Assembly (NCBI RefSeq): GCF_029227915.1
Contig: NC_079882.1
Span: 19,232,501-19,296,500 of the forward strand
From: Hydractinia symbiolongicarpus
Lineage: Eukaryota; Cnidaria; Hydrozoa; Anthoathecata; Hydractiniidae
DNA: 64,000 nt
Reading direction: 5' to 3'
Shown: piece by piece, positions 1-10,763 of the stretch
Numbering within the stretch: the first letter of the stretch is position 1
Layout: every line of letters starts with the position of its first letter
The notes under the pieces: model-generated
Told to the model about the DNA's origin: nothing
Database searches by the model: none
Seen by the model: only the letters and a program-made list of their open reading frames with translations
Position numbers and translations under genes: made by a program

Positions 1-1369
1 AAATCTCCCAGTATTGAATTTTAACAAATATAACAATTCTTTAGTTTGCTCATCTAAGAATTGAATGATAAAACTATTTCCTCTCAACAATTTTGACATA
101 TATACCATTTTTTAATGTAAAAGTATACGGTGTTGAGGTTGTGCCAAGCGTTAAAAAATTATTATTATATCCCTGGCAGTCACCATGACTGCCAAGAGTT
201 TAAAATGGCCAGCCAAATTGCTTTTTTTGGTGAATTTCCAGAATCTTATGATGTTATATTTCTACCTGTATTTAATAAAGATAAGATCATTCTTAAACTA
301 CAAAACTTTACACATACCAAGATATCATCAAAAGCATAAATCTACGCAGTGCTTAAAAGTATCGATATTCTGAAAGTTTGCAAGACATTCCAAATATTAA
401 GTTATGCTTACTACCCTATTACATCATCAATAATGATGTCATAAGGTCAGCTGAAAATCTTTTAAGCTCAATATCTTGAGAGCGAAAAAAGTCTAAATTT
501 AATTTTTTTTCCAAAAATGTATATAATATTTTATGTTTTGGCTACCCCTAATTTTTGTTTGACAGTATTAACTTTTTATCAGGGCTCTGAAATAAAAGGT
601 ATAGCTATGCTCTTGATAAACAATGTGCATATATTTTTTTGTTATGCAAATTTCGGAAGCGTATTCTTCTTTATCGAAGGCACAATTAGTTGCTGATCAA
701 CTTGACCATTCATTTTTGTATCCGGTCAAATGTCAAATTTTAGCAGTCAATGATGGTTGTTATATTTTAAGCACTGGCTAAAAAACATTTTTCTTTTTTC
801 CTTATTTTGTGAGTAATGAAAGTTATATACATAATTTAAAGTAAAAGGTTTGCATGCATAAAAATAGTATGTGCAAATGTGCTCATTAACTCATGTAGGG
901 CACACAAAACCTTGTACATAAAAAACTTAATTTGCAATGCTAACCCTTTGCAGCAAATGATATTATTTTTGGAATTATTGCCAACTAAACAACAACCTTG
1001 TAGGGATTAACTCATGACCTCCTAGACAAGTTAAATGTTCTACAACTCAGGATCCCTGGTTTGCAAGTTGAGCCTAACTGGTAGTAATATACAGCTAACT
1101 AGTTTTTTTATAATTCTTCCTGTAATAGTAGTAGTGGTGATTTATATTTTGTAGTCTTAACAGACTAAGTTTTATTAGTGAAGCTTTAACTGCACCTTTG
1201 CAAAGGTAATTGAGGGATCCCACAAATCAGTATTAGTTAAAATAGTGTCCCATAAGCAGTACACATGATGGTAACAAGGTTTATTACATAGGTTTAAGAT
1301 GGAAGTTGTTGAATCTGTTACTAAAGAATTTCACAGGATGATAAAATTAGCTATAGAGAATAAGACTGT
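1..1369. other. Gene-free AT-rich DNA
   Basis: I see no gene or repeat that I can name here. Short open frames near 130-370 have no recognisable domain, no good splice context and no family resemblance. Confidence 0.5.
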
Positions 1370-2290
1370 TCTGCCTGGATTGCGAAAACGGCCTGTTTAT
1401 AAACAAGACGGTCCGAATATGTACACATGACCCAGTTATGTTTTTCTTGCCCTGATGATGTTGTGCTGACTAGATTTTAGCGCTGATATATATAACGGCT
1501 GACTTAGGCAGGCTGTGATTGGCATTTTCTTCAAACTTTTGTGAATAAACCATTGACAAATTATTGTCCCATGCCTTTTCTCTCTGCAAGATACTGAAAC
1601 ACCATTAAAAACTAGGCATGGCGAAAGTATGTAATTTTTCTCTGCAGGATAAAACACCATTGAAGTTAGACAGGGTAAAAAAAAAGTTTTGATGTTATTC
1701 TTAGTATAAACTTCTCTTGTGAGTACATTTCAACATAATATACTTTGAAGTAACTAAATTTCACGGAACTAGATTTTGCGGATGGGTTGGTTCATTTTTA
1801 TTTTTTGCAGGAATTTAATTCTGGGGATGACCTAAATTATCAATTATTAAGCTTAAGCCCGATTATGCTCATTCTAAGAGTGAGAAATAATATTAGCCTG
1901 TCATACATAAACCGGCTGCCCTGATTATGTTCATTCTATTAGTGCTAAATAATATTTTTAACTGTCGTACATAAGTGTCAAATAATATAAAAAGTGTCGT
2001 CCATAAGCCGGCCTGTTCTTCTTCTTCTTCTTCTATGCCCTTTCGATTTGTAAAAACAGTGTTTTATTTATCTTAGGCGAGGCAAATGACTTTAAAGTCA
2101 TTTGCTTCTGTAGACTAATCTCTTTATGTTAAAATGAACAGTAGGGAGACGGGACGTCAGTCCGCCCTGAGTAATTTGCCTGGATTATGTATTTTCTGCC
2201 CTGTTTAATAACAGGGCAAGCTGCCGTACATAATCTGGGCAGCATTCATAGTCCAGGCAGAACAGGACTAGACTAGCTAACGTCTGGTTT
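1370..2290. repeat. Inverted- and direct-repeat-rich decayed element
   Basis: Several degenerate copies of a motif around CCTGGATTATGTA and TACATAAGCCGG recur in both orientations (near 1375, 1860-1990 and 2175-2265). The block at 2177-2255 folds: a GCCTGGATTATGTA-like arm pairs with TACATAATCTGGGC, and inside it GCCCTGTT pairs with AACAGGGC. Two related copies containing 'AAACACCATT' lie at about 1580-1670, and a (TTC)n run is at about 2017-2034. This looks like an old palindromic DNA transposon or stacked copies of one. The family is unknown to me. Confidence 0.45.
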
Positions 2291-3814
2291 GGGTACGGTT
2301 AGAAGTTCAGGAATAACTGCTTTCGTTTCCTATATAGTATAGGCTACGGACTATGCCATTGCACCTAGTCAAAGGAAACAGACTTCAGTCTTTTAAAAAT
2401 ACAACAATTTAAGTAATAAGAAAGAACAAAGGAGAAATAGACAGAATTTGCCTCGTAAAAACCGGTTGCAGACTTTACCAATCATCACAAGTCAAAAAAT
2501 AATTTATGCAGAAAGTATTCGTGCAGCCCATACACGAAATATAAACAAGCACGAAACTAAAAAAGAAGCTAAACACGTGTTTACCAACCAATCTTATCCC
2601 CGGGGCTTCTTTTTCGCCTTCTGATGACGACCAACACGACGAAAGAATACACCATTCTCCGATTTCAGCTTGTTCTGTAAAATACATATTTACCGCGTGG
2701 GGCCTCGGCACTAATCTACATTTTTGTATGTAAACAAAGCGTGTTCAACAGTCGACGTACAGTCTTCGAATATAAAACATGGCTAGACGTTGTGCTTTTT
2801 CTGTATGTGGGAATGAAGGTTATGCACTAGAAAGATGAAGGAGCTCACACACATGTTCCACAACTCGTGTTTTAGGAATGTGTTCGTGTGAACCACCGTT
2901 CTGGTGAGAAATATAACGCTAACTTGCTGTCTTTTTTAAAGAAGATTGAACAGTTTGATGGCGGATAGCTGTACTGTTTTATTACGTTTTTTAAGATTAT
3001 TCACCTTTCCAACAGTAAAAAAAAACACTTTTTAAGGCTTTTAGCTGGCATAAAATAGAGCAAGTATGTAAATATATAGGTAGCGTAAAACTGGCATAAA
3101 ACTAGCTATACAAAGCTAGCATAAAATTAACTACTTAGCTGTGATAAAACTACCAATTTTGCTGACATAAACTTGAGAACGAAGGAAGATTTTTAACATT
3201 TTTTATCCTCTATAACATACAAAATAACATTTTCAATTCAGGAATCCTTTTAAGCCCGGCTCTATTTAAGTACCAAGCTAGCCTAGTTTATTGCTATACT
3301 TTTGAGGTTTCTGTTCAGTTTGGAATAAGAGCTTTTTAATCCTACTGTCATGATGAAATATATGAAAATATATATATGGATGTGCGACATTGTTTACCTG
3401 TACTAAGCGCTCACCGTGGATTACAATTCATATTTTAAGTTTTTCCGCAAACATTTTGAGAAAATTTGCTATGATGGACACGACATGTAAACTGTATTTT
3501 TGCAGGAAAGTTATTTTTGGAAAAATATATTAACCTAAAACTCCCTAATGCTGTGTGTGTGCTTCACCCGATTTATGATATACTGCATGCTTCTACTAAA
3601 GCGCTCCACATGAATGATGGCACAGTTTCCTATTAATTGCTCCACCATATGTTTAATATTGGGTAATATAGTTCCTTATCCAAACTTTTCAACACCAGGT
3701 CTCCCCATCTATTTAGTAGAAAAAATTGAATTTTATTATCCACAAGAAGAATTAAATGGCTATATGTGCTGTAAATCCATAAGCATATGCACCAGTAAAG
3801 TTTTTCATATATAT

Positions 3815-3883
3815 GCCCTGTTGGTCTAATGGCTAAGACACTCATGAAAATGAGAGATCCAGGTTCAAATCCTGGACAGGGCA
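3815..3883 (+). tRNA. tRNA-like sequence with intact A and B boxes and a short anticodon arm (probable tRNA pseudogene or SINE head)
   Basis: The 7-bp acceptor stem pairs perfectly (GCCCTGT with ACAGGGC). The D arm is GTCT/AGAC and the T arm is CCAGG-TTCAAAT-CCTGG. The A box TGGTCTAATGG and B box GGTTCAAATCC match the RNA polymerase III consensus. The anticodon region does not fit: CTCAT pairs with ATGAG around only GAAA, so a normal 7-base loop is missing and the total is about 69 nt. A T-GAA-A-A string suggests a Phe-like anticodon, but the stem would then not pair. No T-run terminator follows closely. A tRNA-derived repeat or a pseudogene is more likely than a working tRNA. Confidence 0.55.
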
Positions 3884-4104
3884 ACAATAACCACTTTCAT
3901 TTACATATCACAAAAATGTCATGTTTAGAAAAGGCAATTATACATGTTTGTCCTGCCAAGGAATCTTTTCAAAATAAGGACCACTAAATATTTTTGCTTG
4001 AAAACCTAGGGGGGCCAGTCCCACACTCTGCAATCCTTTCTATATTGTTGTATTGTACATTATTATACGTAATTTTTGAGTTGTAGGGGGAGAGTTTCTG
4101 TTGA

Positions 4105-4260
4105 GGTTCCTGCCCCTGCCTACCCTTCCTATGCCTTTTATCGTGCCTGCCTACTACTATGCCCTTGCCTGTGCCTCCCATGCCTTGCCTACCCCTGCCT
4201 TGCTGATTCCCATTCCTGTCTCATTGCCGTGCCTAATGCCTTTGCCTTGGCAACCTCTCC
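4105..4260. repeat. Imperfect TGCC(T)-rich low-complexity tract
   Basis: About 150 bases consist of degenerate repeats of TGCCTACCC/TGCCTTGCC. This composition creates open frames on the plus strand by chance. They have no protein features. Confidence 0.65.
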
Positions 4261-4577
4261 GCAACCCTTTCTATATTGATATTAAGAAGCGTAGTAAAAC
4301 TATTTTTACAAAAATGACGCTGAGAAATTGATGGCATTTAGCACATCAACTTGACTCTTAAACACATATTGCATCTTTTCATATAAACAAAGTGAATATG
4401 TTACTAAAAAACTATTTTAAAATAATTTAAAGGTCTATTTAATTAATTGTTTACCATAAGAAATAGTAACGCTTACTGTGTTCGATCACGTTAAGGGTTT
4501 GTTTACATACGAAATCCGCCATTATTAGATTACGTCATTTTAAAATTATGATCTCGCTGAAATCGGAGAATGGTGTA

Positions 4578-4767
4578 TTACCTTAAGAAGGGCATTAATT
4601 CTCGCGTGGATTAAATTTTGCGGTTTTCGCGAATTTTGGTCAAATTTGCAAAATTAAGCCAACGTGAAATATTTCAAAATGTGCAATTCGTGAAATTAAA
4701 TCCTTCCTTGCGATAAATAACGAATTTAGTAATTCGCGAAAATAAAAATATTAAGTAAGTAAGGATT
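4578..4767. mobile_element. Short CGCGAA-rich MITE-like repeat
   Basis: The stretch begins with a CCTTAAG-type end and finishes near AAGTAAGTAAGG. Between them are repeated TTCGCGAA/AATTCGCGAAAAT words in both orientations. A related CGCGAA-rich block ending 'CATTAAGG' occurs at about 31245-31337. Similar sequences are common dispersed repeats in invertebrates. The family assignment (mariner-like MITE) is a guess. Confidence 0.4.
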
Positions 4768-4929
4768 GAATTTCTTTCTTCTTCTATTTTTCATATAAAA
4801 TACATGAGACATATCTTTTAATCAAAGACTATTGTTTTTGTACTGTCTTTGTTACTGCAAGGCCTACCAGTACTTTATAAAAAAAGTTTCTGATATTTTT
4901 ATCCTTTTAGATTTTTCAGTTTTTTAGCC

Positions 4930-6515
4930 GTGCCTGATCATGGATCTGCAAAGGAAGCAGAGAGGAATGTCTCTAATGAACAAGGAAAATACCTAAAGTT
5001 TTTGGCAGTTCAAAAGTACGAAATTGGCAAGCATGTCTCCGAGTACAGAACGTTCAATTCTGTAGAAATCTGAAAATGAATTTCGTCAGTCACTCAAGGA
5101 AAAACGAGAACAGAAGACTAAATTGCCTACCGCAAAAGGTGAAAGACTATTGATGCTATAAAAATCGATTTGGGGTTACAAAATTACATACGGGTACGTT
5201 TTTTTATGTTAGTCGTTGATTTACTTTTTTCGCTTATGAAAGAAAAATAACAGAATTGTCTTTGTTTTTTACTTCATATCAACGTTAAGAAGAGGCGATA
5301 ATTTTTGCATTGATGTTTCTTAAACATACAAATGTGAAAATCCAGGTAGTATTGTATTATTTGTTTCACGGAGTTACCTTACAGCACATCAGAATTTTCA
5401 TTTGTCAAACAAAATTTTCATTATAGGATGTTCAAACATTCAGTCAAAGCATGTCCGAGTCCGAGTCCGAGTTAGTCGCCATTCCCTGATCAAGCGATAC
5501 CCCGAGGAAAAGCTTATCACATTACTCTTAAACAATCGTGCTGGGCGCAGAGCTTGTTTAGGAATTAGGCTTTGTTGGGAGGCTTGGAATTACAGGAAAA
5601 GTTTCCATTCCAGATTCTCTTTAAAAGGAGCTCGAAAAATTCTATCTGCTTGGCATCGTCAAAAAATCAAAGAAAATGACTTCCCATCATCTTTTGTTCT
5701 CTATCTTGACCAAACGTCCTCAAAGTACATACCAGTATTAAACAAAACATGGCGCCGAAAGGTTCAAAAAACGTGCCGATGATAACAGCAACTAGCATTT
5801 CTTACCAGTGCAACTTTTTTATAAAGAAAAGACCTCAAATCGTCTTTCAGGAGTTAATTTTCCTAAGTCGTTTTCACTTAGCTCCAATCCCAAACATTAC
5901 AGTAATGAACAAGAATCCATAAAAGTCTTGGAAGAAGTCATCATTCCTTATGTGAAGAAAGAGAGGGGACGATTGGGAATGGAGGAAGACCAAAAGGCAT
6001 TATTAATCATGGATGTCTTCAAGGGACAAATGACTAGTCCAATTTTGAAAGTCTTATAGAATGATTGCAGTCCGTTTCATCTAATTTCGCATACCTTTTT
6101 CAACCCCTTGCTATTCAGGGAGGACTAAATGACTTTGTACAGAGTCTTATAAAAAGAAAATATCCTGATTGTTATGCAAGCCAGATCATGGAGGGGGAGG
6201 GGCTGGAAACCATACAGGTCTCATTCTTCGCTATCCAATATAAAGCCGCTACACGCAAAATTAGTGATTGAAATGTACAATGACATGACATAGAACGAGG
6301 TTAGAAAGGTTTTCTTAAAAGGATAGGAGGTGGCAGGAATCAAGGCAGAAGTTAAACAAGGTTCAAAGCTATCATGTCTTGACTTTTTCAGCAACATTGA
6401 TTCGATGGTGGAGGGTGATTGCGATATACAGACCATACATGCACGTGTGATTTCGAAAGCCTCAAAAAGTGTAAATGTCACGACCCTAACAAATCAGAGA
6501 TAGAGAGAGTTATTA
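4930..6515 (+). pseudogene. Decayed pogo/Tigger-type DDE transposase
   Basis: Translation in shifting + frames recovers blocks of the DDE_1 (pogo/Tigger) transposase family in the expected order. These are an N-terminal DNA-binding segment (about 4950-5130, QKYEIGKHVSEY), a central block with LDQTSSKYIPV (about 5700-5740), NPKHYSNEQESIK followed by LLIMDVFKGQMT (about 5880-6040), the FQPLAIQGGLNDF block (about 6095-6135), and a C-terminal part to about 6480. Frameshifts and stops separate the blocks, so no full protein can be made. A spliced gap between about 5175 and 5425 may be an original intron. Such elements are common in cnidarians and fish. Confidence 0.8.
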
Positions 6516-6769
6516 TAAACTAGTGGATAAAAACAATGTCATTGTAGTGTTGGCATCTAATATTCATCTAATATATACTTATTTATTTATTAAAATTGTA
6601 CGAGAATAGAATAGAATCGTATTCATACGAAGTTTTCAGATTTGACAAAAATTTGATATATCTGACCTAAATATCCTTTTAAGGTGACAAAGGGAAAGAA
6701 AAAAAACTTGAGGAGGGCGTGCAAAAAACTTTGAGAACCTTCATGAGAACCTTATGTATAAGGTTTTAG

Positions 6770-7640
6770 GCTTGTTATCAAATCTAAAAAGACAACAGAT
6801 TATGAGTTTTATCCACCAGGGCATAAAGGGGATAGCTGTAAAGCTAACGCAATGGTGTCACACCGGGGACAAAGTAGTATCCTCACCAAAAATATTCAAA
6901 AATATTTTTTGGAGATATTAGTGAATTTGTAAAAAGGATGTGAATTATACCAAAAAAACATGGTAAAGGCGACAGTTGATTTCCCCTAAATTGAAGAGTG
7001 TTCCTGTTCTGTCAGCGGTTATGAAGCAGAATTGACTATTTCAAAATGGTTGGAGGCTAAACCACTCAAACATAAGCTCAATCAGTAGCATTTTTTTGTA
7101 CGAAATCTTATGTAGACACGGCTGCATAAAAATTCAGATAAACGACCAAGGCAGAGAATTTGTTAAGAATGTCATTACACAACTCCATGAAATTATTATC
7201 GTTGATCAACGTGTAATCTCTGCTTATCATTCTAAGTAAATTGTCTTTAACGCTATAACTGAAAGATTCTCTTGTGAAAGTGCTGACAACTTTTTTAATA
7301 CGGGAACATTCAATGCCATTCTTTCCAATACGCTAACCTTAAGCGAAGTAATGCTCTAAGAAATTAGTGATAACATAACCAAAGCACAAGAAAAGCAGCA
7401 AAAAGATTATAATTGCCTCCCCACACTGGCGTTTTCGGTTAAGCCCAGGACAAGGTTTGGTTAAAAAATCAAAAAAACAAAACACAGAATAGGTACAAAA
7501 TTTTCGTACAAATAAACAGGGCCATATGTTATAAAAAGCATTTCAAAAAAAGGTCTTAAGATTGTGAAACGAACGTGGGGTTGTACTGAAAAAGAAATAC
7601 AAGGATGGCCTACTAAAACCATACCTTGATCCCTTAAATC
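6770..7640 (+). pseudogene. Decayed Ty3/gypsy-type integrase region
   Basis: Shifting + frames give, in order, an H2C2-like remnant (about 6810-6960), an integrase-core block with NDQGREFVKN (about 7137-7170) and a degraded SAYH block (about 7217). A later segment has KAQEKQQKDYN (about 7380-7415), a chromodomain-proximal GPYVIKSIS block (about 7520) and LLKPYLD (about 7610-7630). The order matches the integrase end of a Ty3/gypsy-like pol. Many stops and frameshifts show it is dead. No LTRs were identified. The downstream stretch to about 8110 contains an acidic Ser/Asp-rich remnant (about 7970-8030) that may be its tail. Confidence 0.75.
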
Positions 7641-8299
7641 ATTTATATGAAACTAATGTTTCAACTGACGAGAAGCCTCGGAATATGCCAAACTTTGACC
7701 ATGATAAGTCTTTAAACGTTAATCGCCTTGGTAACACTCCAGTTGAGATCGATTTAAATAAATTGAGTAGATCACCGGATGAAATCGTTAAAATCATTTA
7801 ATGTGAAGGCCGTGCAAAGTACAGATGAACCTGTATCGACTTTCAACCAGCTGTCTCAAACATGTTCCAGATTCAATGCATAAAGTTGGATTAGCATCGC
7901 ACATAATAACTGCTTTCCCATCTACCCTAGTGTTTTCTAGTGTCCATAAAAATATTTAACGGGTATTTCAAGAGAATGACAGGGAAACGGGACTTTCCAG
8001 CAGTAGTGACGACAGCGATGATATGATAGGTAGCTCTCAAAAACAAGCTAATGCTGACCTAAACATAAAGTTTGTTGGCGCCGGACGTTCCGCTAGCGAT
8101 ATCAACATTATTCATTACCGCTTCCTATAAAGTTTATAAACCTTATGATTCGAATTAAAATAACAAAGTTCTATTAAACAGTTCTTTAAACACTCCCTGC
8201 ATCATTCTCAACACACCTCTCACTAAATTGACCATGGGATACCTATTTTTTTTTGGCAAAGGTTTTTTTTAGAAATTCTGTAAAGTTAAAGCCCGTGAA

Positions 8300-8387
8300 A
8301 ACGAGACTCTTGAAATAACGGACACATATAATTAGCGGACAAAATTTGATCGCACGAAAGTGTACACCAATTAGAGAATCAACTGTA
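8300..8387. mobile_element. Probable 3' end (TIR) of a pogo-like DNA transposon
   Basis: Read on the minus strand from 8387, the sequence starts TA-CAGTTGATTCTCTAATT and continues with GTCCGC and GTCCG motifs. This CAGTTGA/CAGTGAA type of terminus followed by a TA target site is typical of pogo/Tigger elements. It could be the right end of the element whose transposase lies at 4930-6515. I did not find a convincing left end. Confidence 0.4.
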
Positions 8388-8765
8388 GTTTGCAAGGCAA
8401 GAGAAAATTTTATTTTCGACATTTCGTTTTGATGAAAATATTATAAGAAGAGCAAAGTGTCCTGGTCGGTTGGTTGTTATTTAAAATTCACGGGCTACAT
8501 GTAGAAGTTCAACGACGTCGGCGATAGGAATTTCAAAAAAATACTAATATGAGAATACAAGCGTATTGTATAATGTAGTATATTTTAGCCTATTAGATTC
8601 GTACTTGAAATAAGCAAATTCAGGCTGAAAAAACAATATGTTATAAAAAAATAAAACATGTAAATACATCGAAAAGCTGAACAAGCGTAATTTTTTTCTG
8701 TTGTATTTAAATAATGGTAGCAACAAAGTTAGAAATTTATTTAAAAAAATTCTATGTTCGCCACC

Positions 8766-10763
8766 ATGATGTCTTCTGCGTTGGTTTGTGTTTTTCTAAT
8801 TCTACTTTGTAATACTTATTTTGCAAGATCAGGTGAGATTTTTGTTCCATCACTGCTAGCGCAAATTAGTGCATTAAGCGAAACCTATGCAATGCGCTGA
8901 AGTTTCCTATAAAGTAAAGGCTAGTTCTAAACATAGAGATTGGATAATAATTTTTTGATAAAGCTCTGTTTGTGGAAGCTCATTATTCTCAAATTTTGCG
9001 ACACATTTTTTCTCGCAAAGGTTTCTTCCTTTAAAGCACTTTTGTTGTTTTAGCAATGTGTGGACATCAGAGTTACGATACTTCCCGCCAAATATGTTGT
9101 TGTGCTTCCTCTGACCGAGGCATGACTTGTCGAGCACATTCAAAATTAAGTGGGAATGGATGTTGTGGTTCTGAAGTGATGGACTCAAATTCTGGAGAGT
9201 ATTGTTGTGGACATCAGATGGATCGCGTTTGCAGGAAGGTCACGACCGTGAGTGAACACGAATAGTTTAATATTTTCCTTTTTACAATAAAAATACAGAG
9301 GAGTGGCCATGTTGATTTGATAGCCGTTCCATCTATACCACATTACGGAAAGTTAATGCATTCTTTTATAAACAAAAAGCAAAGTTAAGAGACAAACGCG
9401 AATATCTGAGAAGTCACTTTTAACTTCGATTATGGTCAATGCTTTACAGGATGCATTTACAAATGTATTCGTCATGTAATTGTTTGCAGATTTTCCTTGG
9501 AAAAGTTGGTCAGTTTCTGGTTTTTAAATAACAAATCATATATATGCATTCCGGTGCAAAAATCATTAGTTTCGTGAATTGATGCTAAGATATATGTTCA
9601 CACAAACGTTTTTCGAAAAGTATATTTTTACAGGAATTTTTATATCGGATAGATAGATAAAAAAAATCATGTTCAAATGTCTTACCAAAAACTCTGATAA
9701 CCCCTAAATGTTTTTAAAGCCATATACTGTAAATAATTGCTTAGAACGTTTTGTTACTATATTTTGAAGCAAGAAGAATCACTTACAAATCATCAACCAG
9801 ATTAAATGATATTATGTGTCCCCAGATGGCTAATATCTCCAAAAATGTCAAGCTTCAAGATTATTATGAATTTTAAAGATTCCGCAACCAGTACAACCAG
9901 TAACTTGACGAGAAATCTTTTTAAGACACGCAGGAATCCTTATGATTTCAGCATGATACCCACATTTTATGGTTTCTGTGGTTTTATGGTATATATATGC
10001 TTCTTAAATTTGTTTTGAGGCAGTAAAGTAGAAGAAAAGGAAAAGTAGTAGAAAAAAGAAGACACCAAATACGAGTCTAGACTCACAAACAAAAAAGTAA
10101 TAATACTCTTGTACTATATATCTCCTCTGTATGAAGGGGTGTTTTTTTGAATCAAGGAATTGATTAAATGTTCAATCAGCAAGTTTATTGTCTTCATACA
10201 CCTTCTGAGTAAAACTGAAGAATAATAAGACAAAATCACAAAAAAAATGTTTATTAAAAGAATTAAGGCTTTGGCCGTGGCACTTTCTCTATGTTAGATC
10301 CAAGGACAACAAAACAATTTATATATTGAATTTTGAGAAAATTGTAATAAATTAAGAAGGACTGAAAATTAATGTATCACTTAATTAACACAGTTCGTTC
10401 GTTCGTTCGTTCGTTCGTTCGTTCGTTCGTTCGTTCGTTCGTTCGTTCGTTCAGAATCTAGTGTTACATGTTACTGAAATATTTCCTTTCGATGTTCCAT
10501 TCCAGGGAAATGGAAATCTTTGCAATGGAAAGCGATTTAACACGAGAGCTGATATATGCTGTGATGGTGTGATACGAAGCAAAGTTTCTGGTACATATTG
10601 TTGTGGAAACAAGAATTTTAATCCTCGCTCAAACGTTTGTTGTGGTGGAGTTATAAATGATGTTGTAATAGGTCGCTTTTGTTGTGGCACTAAAAACTTT
10701 GGCAGAAATTATCAATGCTGCGATCCGTCAATTCCTAAAATTAGAGTGAGAGGACGATGCTAG
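8766..10763 (+). CDS. Galaxin-like secreted cysteine-rich protein (3 exons)
   Basis: Exons are 8766-8832, 9054-9247 and 10506-10763, joined in phases 1 and 0 through GT-AG sites (GTGAGA and GTGAGT donors), giving 172 aa. The start is set by GCCACCATG; a second in-frame ATG follows directly. Residues 1-21 are a clear signal peptide (MMSSALVCVFLILLCNTYFA). The rest has paired cysteines in galaxin spacing: CGHQSYD...ICCC, GEYCCG, GTYCCGNKNFNPRSNVCCGG and GRFCCGTKNF...QCCD. Galaxins are extracellular organic-matrix proteins first known from coral skeletons; relatives also occur in non-calcifying animals. This one is short and has about 3-4 units. A role in extracellular matrix or cuticle-like material is inference. 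Confidence 0.85.
10393..10452. repeat. (GTTC)15 microsatellite in galaxin-like intron 2
   Basis: Fifteen uninterrupted copies of GTTC (60 bases) end 53 bases before the exon 3 acceptor. Array length could influence the polypyrimidine context of that splice site, but this is untested. Confidence 0.97.

Larger units (their letters stand above)
2646..4579. repeat. Pair of perfect 24-bp inverted repeats 1.9 kb apart
   Basis: A 24-base stretch at 2646-2669 (starting AATACACCATTCTCC) recurs as its exact reverse complement at 4556-4579. The arms could be ends of one element of about 1.93 kb that contains the tRNA-like sequence. They could equally be two copies of one dispersed repeat in opposite orientation. 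I saw no target-site duplication, so the second reading is at least as likely. Confidence 0.5.

Noticed and set aside
2475-2711. 78-codon minus-strand frame
   Set aside because: It overlaps dispersed-repeat sequence (one 24-bp inverted repeat arm), and no domain is recognisable.
3633-3887. 84-codon minus-strand frame beginning with a PCPGFEPGS-like string
   Set aside because: That string is the antisense translation of the tRNA-like sequence, a familiar false protein.
4076-4331. Two overlapping plus-strand frames rich in Pro/Leu/Cys/Ala
   Set aside because: They are produced by the TGCCTACCC low-complexity tract; no domain or splice context supports a protein.
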